In this document: positions 54,931-63,135 of the stretch, one piece after another | Layout of the letters: each line of letters starts with the position of its first letter | Position numbering within the stretch: position 1 is the first letter of the stretch | NCBI RefSeq assembly: GCF_003056335.1 | Contig: NZ_PYWA01000006.1 | Coordinates: 62,001 to 126,000, forward strand | Direction of reading: 5' to 3' | Origin: Paracoccus indicus | GTDB taxonomy: Bacteria > Pseudomonadota > Alphaproteobacteria > Rhodobacterales > Rhodobacteraceae | Length of the DNA: 64,000 bases | Made by a program: the position numbers and the translations under genes | The notes under the pieces: model-generated | What the model saw: the letters and a program-made list of their open reading frames with translations, nothing else | Told to the model about the DNA's origin: nothing | Database searches by the model: none

Positions 54931-56652
54931 TCAGCGACGGGTCAGCGAAGCCAGCGCCACCCCCAGGACCGACATCAGCGCCAAGGCCGCGACCGGGGTC
55001 AGCACGGCCAGCGGCGCGCGTTCCACATAGGGCAGCGCATCGGCAAGGATCAGCCCCCATTCCGGCGCGGGCGGACGGGCGCCCAACCCCAGGAACCCAA
55101 GCGCCGCCAGCGCCAGCGCGTTGCCGGGCAGGCGCAGCATCGCGTGCCGCAGCACCGGTCCGAAGACCGCGGGAAGGATCGACCGCGGGACGATGCGCAG
55201 CGGCCCGACGCCCAGGATCGGGGCAATGCGGACATGGGGCTGCGCGCGGGCCTCGGTCACCAGCGCGGCGGTATGGGCCGCAAGGGGCGCCCATGCGACG
55301 GCGGTGACCGCGATCAGGGCGCCCGTCGCGCTTGGCCCCATGGCCGCCACCACGATCAGCGCGGCGATGGTGGGGGGCGTGGCCTTCGTCACCTCGATCA
55401 GGCCGATGGCGATCCGGGGCATCAGCCCCATCGCCAGCCCGATAACCAGCGACAGGAACGTCGCGATCGCCGCCATCCCGATGGTCGACATCGCCCCATG
55501 CGCCACGCGCGCCAGCACGTCCCGCCCCACCGCATCGGCCCCAAGCGGCAGCGCCAGGTCCGGCGGCTGCAGCCTGACGAACTGCGAGGCATAGGGATCG
55601 CGCGGCAGTCCCGCCGCGATCAGCACGATCAGCACGACGACCACCGACACGGGGATCAACCAAAGACGACGATCCGCGGGCATGGGCGCGATCTGCGGCA
55701 CGGGCAGCGCGCCCATGTGCAGCGCCCGGCCCAGCAGGGCGACACGGACAAGGTTCGCAAGCACCCCGATCAGCAAGGCGTTCAGCAGCAGAATCAGGAT
55801 GCCCGCCTGCAACGCCGGCAGATCCTGCGCCGAGGCTGCCCCCAGCACCGCGCGACCAAGCCCGGGGATCGAGAACACCTGCTCGACCGCGATCGCGCCC
55901 CCGGTCATTGCGACCATGATCATCCCGACCTGCGGCATCAGGGCGGGCAGGCTGCGGCGCAGGACGGCGCGGGCGATCTGGCCACGGGTGAAGCCCGCGA
56001 CCGCCCAGCTGGCGATCCAGCGTTCGTGAAACGTCGCCGCCACCGCGTTCGACAGAAGTCGTCCAAGAAGACCGCCCCCCGGCAATCCAAGCGCCAGGGC
56101 GGGCAGCACCATATGCGACCAGCTGCTCCAGCCATAGGGAGGGAACCACCCCAGCCAGACCGAGAAGACGACGAGGAACAGCGCCGACAGCATGAACTCG
56201 GGCATCGCGGTCAGCCCGGCGGCGACCGCCCCCGAGGACCGCGTGTCCCGCCCGCCAAGCCCGCGCCGCAGCGTGGGCCAGCACAGCAGGGACGCCGTCG
56301 CCAATGCCACCCCGAAGGCCGCCGCCATCAGCGCCAGCGACACGCCAAGCGCCTGCATCATCCCCGGCAGGACCGGCCCGCCCGAGATCCAGGACATGCC
56401 CCAATCGCCCCGCAGCACGCCCGCGAACCAGTCCAGCATGTGCTGCACCGGCCCCGAGGCCAGTCCCAGCCTGTCGCGGATCGCGTCCAGCGCCTCGGGG
56501 GTGGCGTTCTGTTCGCCCATCCGCGCGCGCAGAATGCTGACGGCCGGGTCGCGCCCCGAGATCCAGGGCAGCATCCCGACCAGCATCATGACGGCAATCA
56601 GCGTCACCCCGCGCGACAGCGCGGGGGTCAGTCGGTTCAGGGTCCGGGTCAT
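54931..56652 (-). CDS. Fused peptide/nickel ABC permease (DppB-DppC in one chain)
   Basis: 573 residues, about 12 transmembrane helices. Residues 1-320 are DppB-like (EALDAIRDRLGLASGPVQHM ... GWFPPYGW, EQVFSIPGLGRAVL); residues 330-573 are DppC-like (LPLGADAVGRDVLARVAHGA, GLGARPPAPEWGLILADALP). In most bacteria these are two genes. There is no stop or frameshift at the joint, so it is a genuine fusion. It overlaps the binding-protein stop by four bases and is the last gene of its operon. Confidence 0.87.
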   Translation of the reverse strand: MTRTLNRLTPALSRGVTLIAVMMLVGMLPWISGRDPAVSILRARMGEQNATPEALDAIRDRLGLASGPVQHMLDWFAGVLRGDWGMSWISGGPVLPGMMQALGVSLALMAAAFGVALATASLLCWPTLRRGLGGRDTRSSGAVAAGLTAMPEFMLSALFLVVFSVWLGWFPPYGWSSWSHMVLPALALGLPGGGLLGRLLSNAVAATFHERWIASWAVAGFTRGQIARAVLRRSLPALMPQVGMIMVAMTGGAIAVEQVFSIPGLGRAVLGAASAQDLPALQAGILILLLNALLIGVLANLVRVALLGRALHMGALPVPQIAPMPADRRLWLIPVSVVVVLIVLIAAGLPRDPYASQFVRLQPPDLALPLGADAVGRDVLARVAHGAMSTIGMAAIATFLSLVIGLAMGLMPRIAIGLIEVTKATPPTIAALIVVAAMGPSATGALIAVTAVAWAPLAAHTAALVTEARAQPHVRIAPILGVGPLRIVPRSILPAVFGPVLRHAMLRLPGNALALAALGFLGLGARPPAPEWGLILADALPYVERAPLAVLTPVAALALMSVLGVALASLTRR

Positions 56653-58106
56653 TCCGTCAGCGTCGTATGCTCGGTCACGATCCGGCGTTCGCGCGGGTCG
56701 CGCTCGGCGCCCGCGACGCCGGGCTGTTCGCCCTGCATGACGCGTTCGTGCAGCATGGGGATGGCGGCGTCGGTGGCCAGGATCGCGGCCTCGGCCTCGA
56801 TGATGGCGCGGCGGCGGTCATCGCCCGGAACGGTCGTGGCGGCCTTTTCCAGCGCGGCATCGACGCCCGGATCGCAAAGCTGCGCGATGTTGAACGAGCC
56901 GTCGCATGAAAAATCGCTGACCATGTAGGACACCGGATCGCCCGAATCCAGCATCGTGGCACGTGACAGGATGAAGATGTCGAAGGCCCCGGCCAGCGCG
57001 TCGGCCTCGATGAAGGAATATTCGCGCACGTCCTGCGTGACCGTGAACCCCGCCTGCGTCAGCTGCTGGGCGACCATGATGGCGACCTCGGGCAGTTCGG
57101 CGCGGTCGGTGAAGGTGCCGATGGTGATGGGCGTGCCGTTCGGCGCCGCAGCTTCGGCGTGATCGACCGGCTGTCGCATCCCGTCCGCCCAGGGCAGCGC
57201 AGGTCCCAGCAGTCCGCGCGCCTGATCCGCGCGACCTTCATAGACGGTGCGGACGATGGCGGCGCGGTCCACGGCCTCGCGCACGGCGGCGCGCAGCGCA
57301 GGGTCGGCCAGCGGCCCCTTGCGGGTGTTGACGTAAAGCGTGTTGGTGCGCGGCATCGGCACCTCGTGGATCAGCGCGGGGTCGATCAGGGCCGCTTGGC
57401 TGACCGGGACCGCCTCGACGATGTCGGCGCTGCCGGTGCGCAGGGCCGCGCCGCGCGCGGTGCCGTCGCCGACATAATCCGCATCGATGCCCGCCAGCTT
57501 GGCGCGTTCGCCCCAATAACCGTCAAAGCGGTCCAGATGCGCGCTGCTAACACCGTTGATCTGCGTCAGCACGAAGGGGCCGGTCCCCGCGCGGGTCGGA
57601 ACGACGGTGCCATCCTCGCGGTAGGCCGCCTTGGCCAGGATCGCCAGCTGCGGGCTGGACAGGCGGTTCGGCACCAGCGGATCGTTCGCCTTTGTCCGCA
57701 CGATCACCGCGTCGCCATCCACCTCGACCGTCATCTCGACCCCGTCGAGGATGCGCGGCTTCGGCACGGCCTGCGTCGCCGCGATCAGCGATGCCGCCAC
57801 CCGTTCGGGCGTCAGGTCGGTGCCGTCGTGGAACTTGACCCCCTGGCGGATGACAAACCGCCAGCTGTTGTCGTCCAGCCGGTCCCATTCGGTGGCAAGA
57901 AATGGCTGCGGTTCGCCGTCGGCATTCAGGCGCACCAGCGTTTCGGCGGTCGACCAGCGCGACAGCTTGAATGCGTCGTCGGTCAGCGGGTTCAGCCCGG
58001 ACCGCGGCGGTTGCAGCATCGCAAGGCCGATGCGCGGATCCTCGGCTTGTGCGGCGCTGGTAAGCGTCAGGCCGACAAGTGCGGCGGCAATCAGTGTCGT
58101 CTTCAT
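56649..58106 (-). CDS. ABC substrate-binding protein, family 5 (peptide/nickel)
   Basis: 485 residues with signal peptide (MKTTLIAAALVGLTLTSAAQA). Family 5 hallmarks are WRFVIRQGVKFHDGTDLTPERV and TGPFVLTQI, as in DppA/OppA/NikA. ATG 58106 with GGAAAGGA upstream; longer in-frame starts lack a site. Substrate could be peptides, nickel or a metallophore; not decidable here. Confidence 0.9.
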   Translation of the reverse strand: MKTTLIAAALVGLTLTSAAQAEDPRIGLAMLQPPRSGLNPLTDDAFKLSRWSTAETLVRLNADGEPQPFLATEWDRLDDNSWRFVIRQGVKFHDGTDLTPERVAASLIAATQAVPKPRILDGVEMTVEVDGDAVIVRTKANDPLVPNRLSSPQLAILAKAAYREDGTVVPTRAGTGPFVLTQINGVSSAHLDRFDGYWGERAKLAGIDADYVGDGTARGAALRTGSADIVEAVPVSQAALIDPALIHEVPMPRTNTLYVNTRKGPLADPALRAAVREAVDRAAIVRTVYEGRADQARGLLGPALPWADGMRQPVDHAEAAAPNGTPITIGTFTDRAELPEVAIMVAQQLTQAGFTVTQDVREYSFIEADALAGAFDIFILSRATMLDSGDPVSYMVSDFSCDGSFNIAQLCDPGVDAALEKAATTVPGDDRRRAIIEAEAAILATDAAIPMLHERVMQGEQPGVAGAERDPRERRIVTEHTTLTE

Positions 58107-58119
58107 GGGGGTCCTTTCC

Positions 58120-58905
58120 TCAGGCCACCGCCCTGATCGGCGGGGCGGCATTCAGCAATTCACGGGTCATGGGATGATGTGGGTCGCGCATCAGGTCGGC
58201 GATGGGGCGGTCTTCGACAAGGTGGCCCCGGTCCATGACCATCGCCCGGTCGCACAGCCCCGCCACGACCGAGATGTCGTGCGAGACCATCAGGATGCCG
58301 GTGCCGTGCAGGTCCGACAGATGCCGCAGCACATCGACCACCTGCGCCCGGATCGTCATGTCCAGACCGCTGACGGGTTCGTCCATCAGCAGCAGTCCGG
58401 GCCGGCAGGCGATGGCACGGGCAATCGCCACACGCTGCGCCTGTCCGCCCGACAGTTCGTCGGGGCGGCGGCCGAGGAAGCGATGGTCCAGCCCCACGCC
58501 GTCCAAGGCTTCCATGGCACGGCGGGCGTGGTCGCCCTCGACCCGCAGCCGCGCCAGAGGTTCGGCGACGATCCGCGCCACGGTCATGCGCGGTTCAAGC
58601 GAGGCGACCGGGTCCTGCGGGACGTATTGCACCGCGCGGCGATACCAGCGCAGGGACAAGGCCGATCCCGCGATCACGGGACGATCCTGACAGCGGATCG
58701 CGCCGCTCTGCCCGGCTTCCAGCGCCAGAAGGCAGCGCAGCAGGCTGGATTTCCCCGACCCCGATGCGCCGATCAACCCGACCCTTTCGCCCGCCGCCAG
58801 ATCGAAGCCCAGATCGTGCAGCGCCCGCAGCGGTGCCGCGCGGCGCAGGAACCGGCGTGGGGCCGGATAGGACAGGCAAAGCCCGCGAACCGACAGGAAG
58901 CTCAT
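58120..58905 (-). CDS. ABC transporter ATPase (DppF/OppF-like)
   Basis: 261 residues. Walker A GASGSGKSSLLRCL, signature LSGGQAQRVAIARAI, Walker B LLLMDEPVSGLDM. Second of two ATPases; its ATG overlaps the upstream ATPase stop (ATGA). Confidence 0.9.
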   Translation of the reverse strand: MSFLSVRGLCLSYPAPRRFLRRAAPLRALHDLGFDLAAGERVGLIGASGSGKSSLLRCLLALEAGQSGAIRCQDRPVIAGSALSLRWYRRAVQYVPQDPVASLEPRMTVARIVAEPLARLRVEGDHARRAMEALDGVGLDHRFLGRRPDELSGGQAQRVAIARAIACRPGLLLMDEPVSGLDMTIRAQVVDVLRHLSDLHGTGILMVSHDISVVAGLCDRAMVMDRGHLVEDRPIADLMRDPHHPMTRELLNAAPPIRAVA

Positions 58906-59699
58906 GCAAAAAGCCTTTCGCAGGCGATGCCGCATTCGGCAGCCGATGCGATCAGCCGCTGCGTATGCGCGTGCCGGGGGGCCGAGACGATGCGGGGCAT
59001 CGGGGCATCCTCGACCACGCGGCCCCCCTGGATCACCAGCGCGCGGTCGCACAGATGCGCCGCCGCGTGCAGATCATGGGTGATGAACAAAAGCCCCGGC
59101 CCCCCCGGGCGCGACGTCACATCGCGCAGCAGTCGCAGGATCTGCGCCTGCGTGACCACGTCCAACGCCGAGGTCGCCTCATCCGCGATGATGACGGGCG
59201 CGTCGCAGGCCAGGGCAAGCGCGATGCAGACGCGCTGCCGCTGACCGCCCGAAAGCTGGGGCGATGTCCGCATCAGCACCTGTTCGGGTTCGAACAGGCC
59301 CACCCTGTCCAGCAGATCGCAGGCGGCGGTTCTGGCGCCAAGGCGGGTGGCCCCTGCACGACGCAGCGGTTGTTCAAGCTGGTAGCCGATCGTGGCAATC
59401 GGGTTCAGCGCTGCCAGGCTGTCCTGCATCACCATCGCGGGACGCGCATGCGCAGGGCGGCGCAGGGCCGGCAGATGGGTGACATCGACGCCGCCGACCT
59501 CGATCAGTCCGGTGACCTGGGCATGTGGCGGCAAGATACCCAGTGCCGCGCGGGCCGTCATCGACTTGCCGGACCCGGATTCGCCCAGCAGCGCCACCCG
59601 CGCCCCCTGCTGCAAGCTGATATTGACACCCTCCAGGATCCGGCTGCCCCCCAGGGACACGGAAAGATCACGGATGGAAAGAACGGCGGTCAGGGTCAC
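58902..59699 (-). CDS. ABC transporter ATPase (DppD/OppD-like)
   Basis: 265 residues from GTG 59699. Walker A GESGSGKSMTARAAL, signature LSGGQRQRVCIALALA, Walker B VIIADEATSALD. First gene of the operon; weak ribosome site (GAG) upstream, so the start is less certain than the identity. A vegetative promoter lies 29-57 bases upstream. Confidence 0.88.
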   Translation of the reverse strand: MTLTAVLSIRDLSVSLGGSRILEGVNISLQQGARVALLGESGSGKSMTARAALGILPPHAQVTGLIEVGGVDVTHLPALRRPAHARPAMVMQDSLAALNPIATIGYQLEQPLRRAGATRLGARTAACDLLDRVGLFEPEQVLMRTSPQLSGGQRQRVCIALALACDAPVIIADEATSALDVVTQAQILRLLRDVTSRPGGPGLLFITHDLHAAAHLCDRALVIQGGRVVEDAPMPRIVSAPRHAHTQRLIASAAECGIACERLFA

Positions 59700-59727
59700 G
59701 GTATCTCGCTCGGCATCGGAGGCGTGC

Positions 59728-59756
59728 GTGATATGATAACGTATCTTTCGGGTCAA
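59728..59756 (-). promoter_or_regulatory. Promoter of the peptide/nickel ABC operon
   Basis: On the minus strand, TTGACC (59756-59751), 17 bases, TATCAC (59733-59728). The spacer contains an imperfect dyad, GATA-N8-TATC, that could be an operator; it faintly recalls zinc-uptake regulator boxes, but the match is poor. Confidence 0.5.
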
Positions 59757-60003
59757 TGGGCGTTGCGGAATGGGGTCGGGATACCAAGGGCCATTCCCGG
59801 TGCGCTGCCGATGGCCGTCATGACGGCGGTCAACGCGACTCGGGGGGTGGCATCTGACGACCGGTGCCGGACAGGCGCAAACGTCTGAAATAGGACGCAA
59901 AATACGCTGTCCGGCGGCGTTGTCCATCCAAGGTTCGCCTCAAATCTGTGCGGCGCTGTCATTGGCTGATTAATTTTTACGCTTCCACCAAGATTCACGC
60001 TCC

Positions 60004-60028
60004 ATGAAATTAAAAGCCAAAATTTCAT
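60004..60028. promoter_or_regulatory. Inverted repeat 1 upstream of the XRE-cupin gene
   Basis: ATGAAATT, 9 bases, AATTTCAT: perfect 8-bp arms. Its core TGAAA/TTTCA is shared with the second repeat 34 bases downstream (centre to centre), about three helical turns. Confidence 0.6.
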
Positions 60029-60036
60029 TTGGCATT

Positions 60037-60063
60037 CGTGAAAAATCTGCCGCATATTTCACG
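60037..60063. promoter_or_regulatory. Inverted repeat 2 upstream of the XRE-cupin gene
   Basis: CGTGAAA, 13 bases, TTTCACG: perfect 7-bp arms. Same phase as repeat 1. Together they give four TGAAA-type half sites, 63 bases before the start codon, consistent with binding of two dimers and autoregulation. Confidence 0.6.
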
Positions 60064-60126
60064 AAGACGCCCGATGAACCGCCTGCAAGCGGGGAACGGA
60101 CGCGCAGACACCTTGCTGGAGTGGGA

Positions 60127-60669
60127 ATGATAGGCAGCGACATCAGAGCTTTGCGCACAGCGCGAAACCTGACTCTGAAGGAGTTGGCCGAGGCGCTTGA
60201 TCGTTCGATCGGTTGGATCAGCCAGGTCGAACGCGACCTGTCCGAACCGACGATGAAGGATCTGCGCGCGATGGCCCGCATCTTCGAGGTGCCGCTGTCG
60301 ATGTTCTTCGGCGCGACCGACGGCCCCGAGGAAGAGCGTGGCCACGTGGTCCGTTCCGGTGCCCGCCGCGAGATCGGGGAACGTGACGAAGGGCTGGTCG
60401 AGTCCCTCGTCTCGCCCGATCTGACCGACGACTTCGAGGTGATCCACTCGACCTTCCTGCCGGGCAGCGCGCTGGACGCACCCAAGCAGCGTGCAACCAC
60501 CGAAGTCGCCTACCTCGTTTCCGGGCGGCTCGACATCTTCATCGGCGAACAGCGGTTCACCATCGAGGCGGGCGACAGCTTCCGCATCAAGGGCGCCGAA
60601 TACCGCTGGTCCAATCCCTACGACGACCCCGCCTGCGCGATCTGGGTCATTTCACCCCCTGTCTATTGA
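60127..60669 (+). CDS. XRE-family regulator with C-terminal cupin domain
   Basis: 180 residues. Helix-turn-helix at about 5-60 (LTLKELAEALDRSIGWISQV), cupin at about 100-178 (TTEVAYLVSGRLDIFIGEQR, FRIKGAEYRWSNPY). XRE-cupin regulators control catabolic genes in response to small ligands. It is 9 bases upstream of a dimethylglycine dehydrogenase-like gene, so it probably regulates that pathway. ATG 60127 with GGAGTGGGA upstream; an in-frame ATG at 60004 lies inside inverted repeat 1. Confidence 0.9.
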   Translation: MIGSDIRALRTARNLTLKELAEALDRSIGWISQVERDLSEPTMKDLRAMARIFEVPLSMFFGATDGPEEERGHVVRSGARREIGERDEGLVESLVSPDLTDDFEVIHSTFLPGSALDAPKQRATTEVAYLVSGRLDIFIGEQRFTIEAGDSFRIKGAEYRWSNPYDDPACAIWVISPPVY

Positions 60670-60678
60670 GGTTTCATC

Positions 60679-63111
60679 ATGGCTCTTCCCTCGACTGCTC
60701 GCGTGGTCATCATCGGCGGCGGTGTCGTCGGCACCTCGGCGCTCTATCATCTTGCCAAGGCGGGCTGGACCGACTGCGTCCTTCTGGAAAAGAACGAGCT
60801 GACGGCGGGTTCGACCTGGCACGCGGCGGGCAACTGCCCGAACTTCGCCGCCAACTACGGCGTCATGAACATGCAGCGCTATGGTCTGGCGATGTATCGC
60901 GACCTTGCCGACGAGGTCGACTATCCCATCAACTATCACATCACCGGCGCGGTTCGCCTGGCGCATACGCATGAACGGATGATGGAATTCGAACGCGTCC
61001 GCGACATGGCCGCCCAGATGGGCCTGACCATGGACATGTGCACGCCCGACGAACTGCAGGGCCACATGCCCTTCATGGAAACCCACGATCTGGAAGGCGG
61101 TCTGTGGGATCCTCTGGACGGCGACATCGATCCCAGCCAGGTGACGCAGGCGCTGGCCAAGGGTGCGCGCGCACTTGGTGCCACCATCGCCCGCTTCACC
61201 CCCGCGACCGGCGTCAGCCGCGAGAACGGCGAATGGGTCGTGCATACCGAAAAGGGCAACATCCGTTGCGAATACGTGGTGAACGCCGCCGGATATTATG
61301 CCGCCCGCGTCGGCGAATGGTTCCTGCCGCATGGTGGTCGCGACGTCCCGCTGACGGTCATGAGCCACCAGTATTTCCTGACCGAGGCGATCCCCGAGAT
61401 CAAGGCATGGTCCGAGAAGAACGGCCGCAAGGTGCCGATGCTGCGCGACGTCGACAGCTCGTACTACCTGCGGCAGGACACCTATTCGCTGAACCTTGGC
61501 CCGTACGAGCGCAACTGCAAGGTTGGCTGGGCATCGGGCAAGGAAATGCCCGAGGACTTCAGCTTCCAGCTGTATCCCGATGATCTGGACCGTCTGGAAT
61601 GGTACATCATGGACGCGATGGAACGCGTGCCGCTGCTGGGCAGCCAAGGCGTCCAGCGCAACATCAACGGCCCCATCCCCTATGCCCCCGACGGCCTGCC
61701 CATGATCGGCCCGATGCCCGGCGTGCCCAATGCCTTCGAGGCCCACAGCTTCACCTTCGGCATCGCGCAGGGTGGCGGTGCAGGCAAGGTGCTGTCGGAA
61801 TGGATCATGCACGGCTATACCGAATGGGACATGTGGTCCGTCGATCCGCGCCGCTTCACCGACCATGCCGATGCGGATTTCACCACCGCCAAGGTGATCG
61901 AGACCTATGGTCACGAATACGCCATGCATTTCCCCCATCACGAATGGCCCGCGGGTCGCGACAAGAAGCAGTCGCCCAACCACGATCGCCTGCTGGCCGA
62001 CGGCGCGCAGATGGGTGCCTACAACGGGTGGGAACGGGCGAACTGGTTCGCCAAGGACGGCGACGACACCTCCGAGGATGCGACCCATACCTGGGATCGC
62101 AACGGTCCATGGCAGGCCCGCGTCCGTGAAGAGGTGCTGGCGGTCCGCGACGGTGCGGGGGTCATCGACCTTGCAGGTTTCTCGCGCTTCGGCGTGTCGG
62201 GTGAAGGTGCCGCCGAGGCGCTGCGCGGTCTGATTACGGGCGCCCTGCCCAAGGTCGGCCGAATGAACCTGGTCTATGTCTCGGACGCCCGCGGTCATGT
62301 GCTGACGGAAATGTCCTGCATCCGCCATGGCGAGGACGACTTCACCCTGATGACCGCGGCCGTGGCGCTGTGGCACGACGGCGAGATCCTGAAGGCCGCC
62401 ATGCCCGACACCGTGACGGTCACCGACAAGACCCGCGACGTGGTCGGCATGCTGGTCACCGGGCCCAAGGCGCGCGACGTGCTGTCGGGCATCAGCGATG
62501 CGGACCTGACCCTCGGGTGGCTGACCCATCAGCAGGCCACCGTGGCAGGCAAACCCGCGATGCTGGCACGCGTGTCCTTCGCCGGGGAACTGGGATGGGA
62601 GGTGCATTGCGCGCCCCAGGATGCCGCCGCGGTCTATGCCGCCATCCGCGATGCGGGCGCCACGCCCTTCGGCATGTTCGCGCTGAACGCCATGCGGATC
62701 GAAAAGGGCTATCTGACCTGGAAGGGCGATCTGTCCGCCGATTACACCCTGTTCGAGACCGGTCTGGGTCGCTTCGTCAAGCTGGACAAGCCGCAGGACT
62801 TCCCCGGCAAGGCCGCGCTGCGCGATGCCCAGCAGCCCCCCGCCAAACGGCTGGTGTCGCTGACGGTCGAGACCGGCCAGCAGGACGCGCCCTACATGGC
62901 CAGCGTCATGGATGGCGACACCCTGGTCGGCGTGGTGCTGTCGTCGGCCTATGGCCACCGGGTCGAGGCGGCCATCGCGCTGGCGATGCTGGATGCCTCG
63001 GTCCCGGCGGGCGCGACCGTCGAGGTGGTCGTCTATGGCCAGCGGCTGAGCGCGACCGTCAACGAAAGCCCCTGCCTGTGGGATGCGGACAACGCCCGCA
63101 TCCGCGCCTGA
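60679..63111 (+). CDS. Dimethylglycine/sarcosine dehydrogenase-like flavoprotein with GcvT domains
   Basis: 810 residues. N-terminal FAD domain with GGGVVGTSALYHLAK and STWHAAG, whose His48 corresponds to the histidine that binds FAD covalently in mammalian dimethylglycine dehydrogenase; then FAO_M (about 370-430) and GcvT domains (about 440-800, GWLTHQQATVAGKPAMLARV). Such enzymes demethylate dimethylglycine or sarcosine and pass the C1 unit to tetrahydrofolate. GAGG upstream of ATG 60679. A paralogue follows at 63136. Substrate preference cannot be told from sequence. Confidence 0.87.
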   Translation: MALPSTARVVIIGGGVVGTSALYHLAKAGWTDCVLLEKNELTAGSTWHAAGNCPNFAANYGVMNMQRYGLAMYRDLADEVDYPINYHITGAVRLAHTHERMMEFERVRDMAAQMGLTMDMCTPDELQGHMPFMETHDLEGGLWDPLDGDIDPSQVTQALAKGARALGATIARFTPATGVSRENGEWVVHTEKGNIRCEYVVNAAGYYAARVGEWFLPHGGRDVPLTVMSHQYFLTEAIPEIKAWSEKNGRKVPMLRDVDSSYYLRQDTYSLNLGPYERNCKVGWASGKEMPEDFSFQLYPDDLDRLEWYIMDAMERVPLLGSQGVQRNINGPIPYAPDGLPMIGPMPGVPNAFEAHSFTFGIAQGGGAGKVLSEWIMHGYTEWDMWSVDPRRFTDHADADFTTAKVIETYGHEYAMHFPHHEWPAGRDKKQSPNHDRLLADGAQMGAYNGWERANWFAKDGDDTSEDATHTWDRNGPWQARVREEVLAVRDGAGVIDLAGFSRFGVSGEGAAEALRGLITGALPKVGRMNLVYVSDARGHVLTEMSCIRHGEDDFTLMTAAVALWHDGEILKAAMPDTVTVTDKTRDVVGMLVTGPKARDVLSGISDADLTLGWLTHQQATVAGKPAMLARVSFAGELGWEVHCAPQDAAAVYAAIRDAGATPFGMFALNAMRIEKGYLTWKGDLSADYTLFETGLGRFVKLDKPQDFPGKAALRDAQQPPAKRLVSLTVETGQQDAPYMASVMDGDTLVGVVLSSAYGHRVEAAIALAMLDASVPAGATVEVVVYGQRLSATVNESPCLWDADNARIRA

Positions 63112-63135
63112 CCCCGGATCTGAAAGGACGCCCCC

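Larger units (their letters stand above)
59700..60126. other. Divergent regulatory region, ABC operon and XRE-cupin gene
   Basis: 427 bases without a gene. Holds the leftward ABC promoter (59728-59756) and two inverted repeats before the XRE-cupin gene (60004-60063). AT-rich around 59960-60065. Confidence 0.5.
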
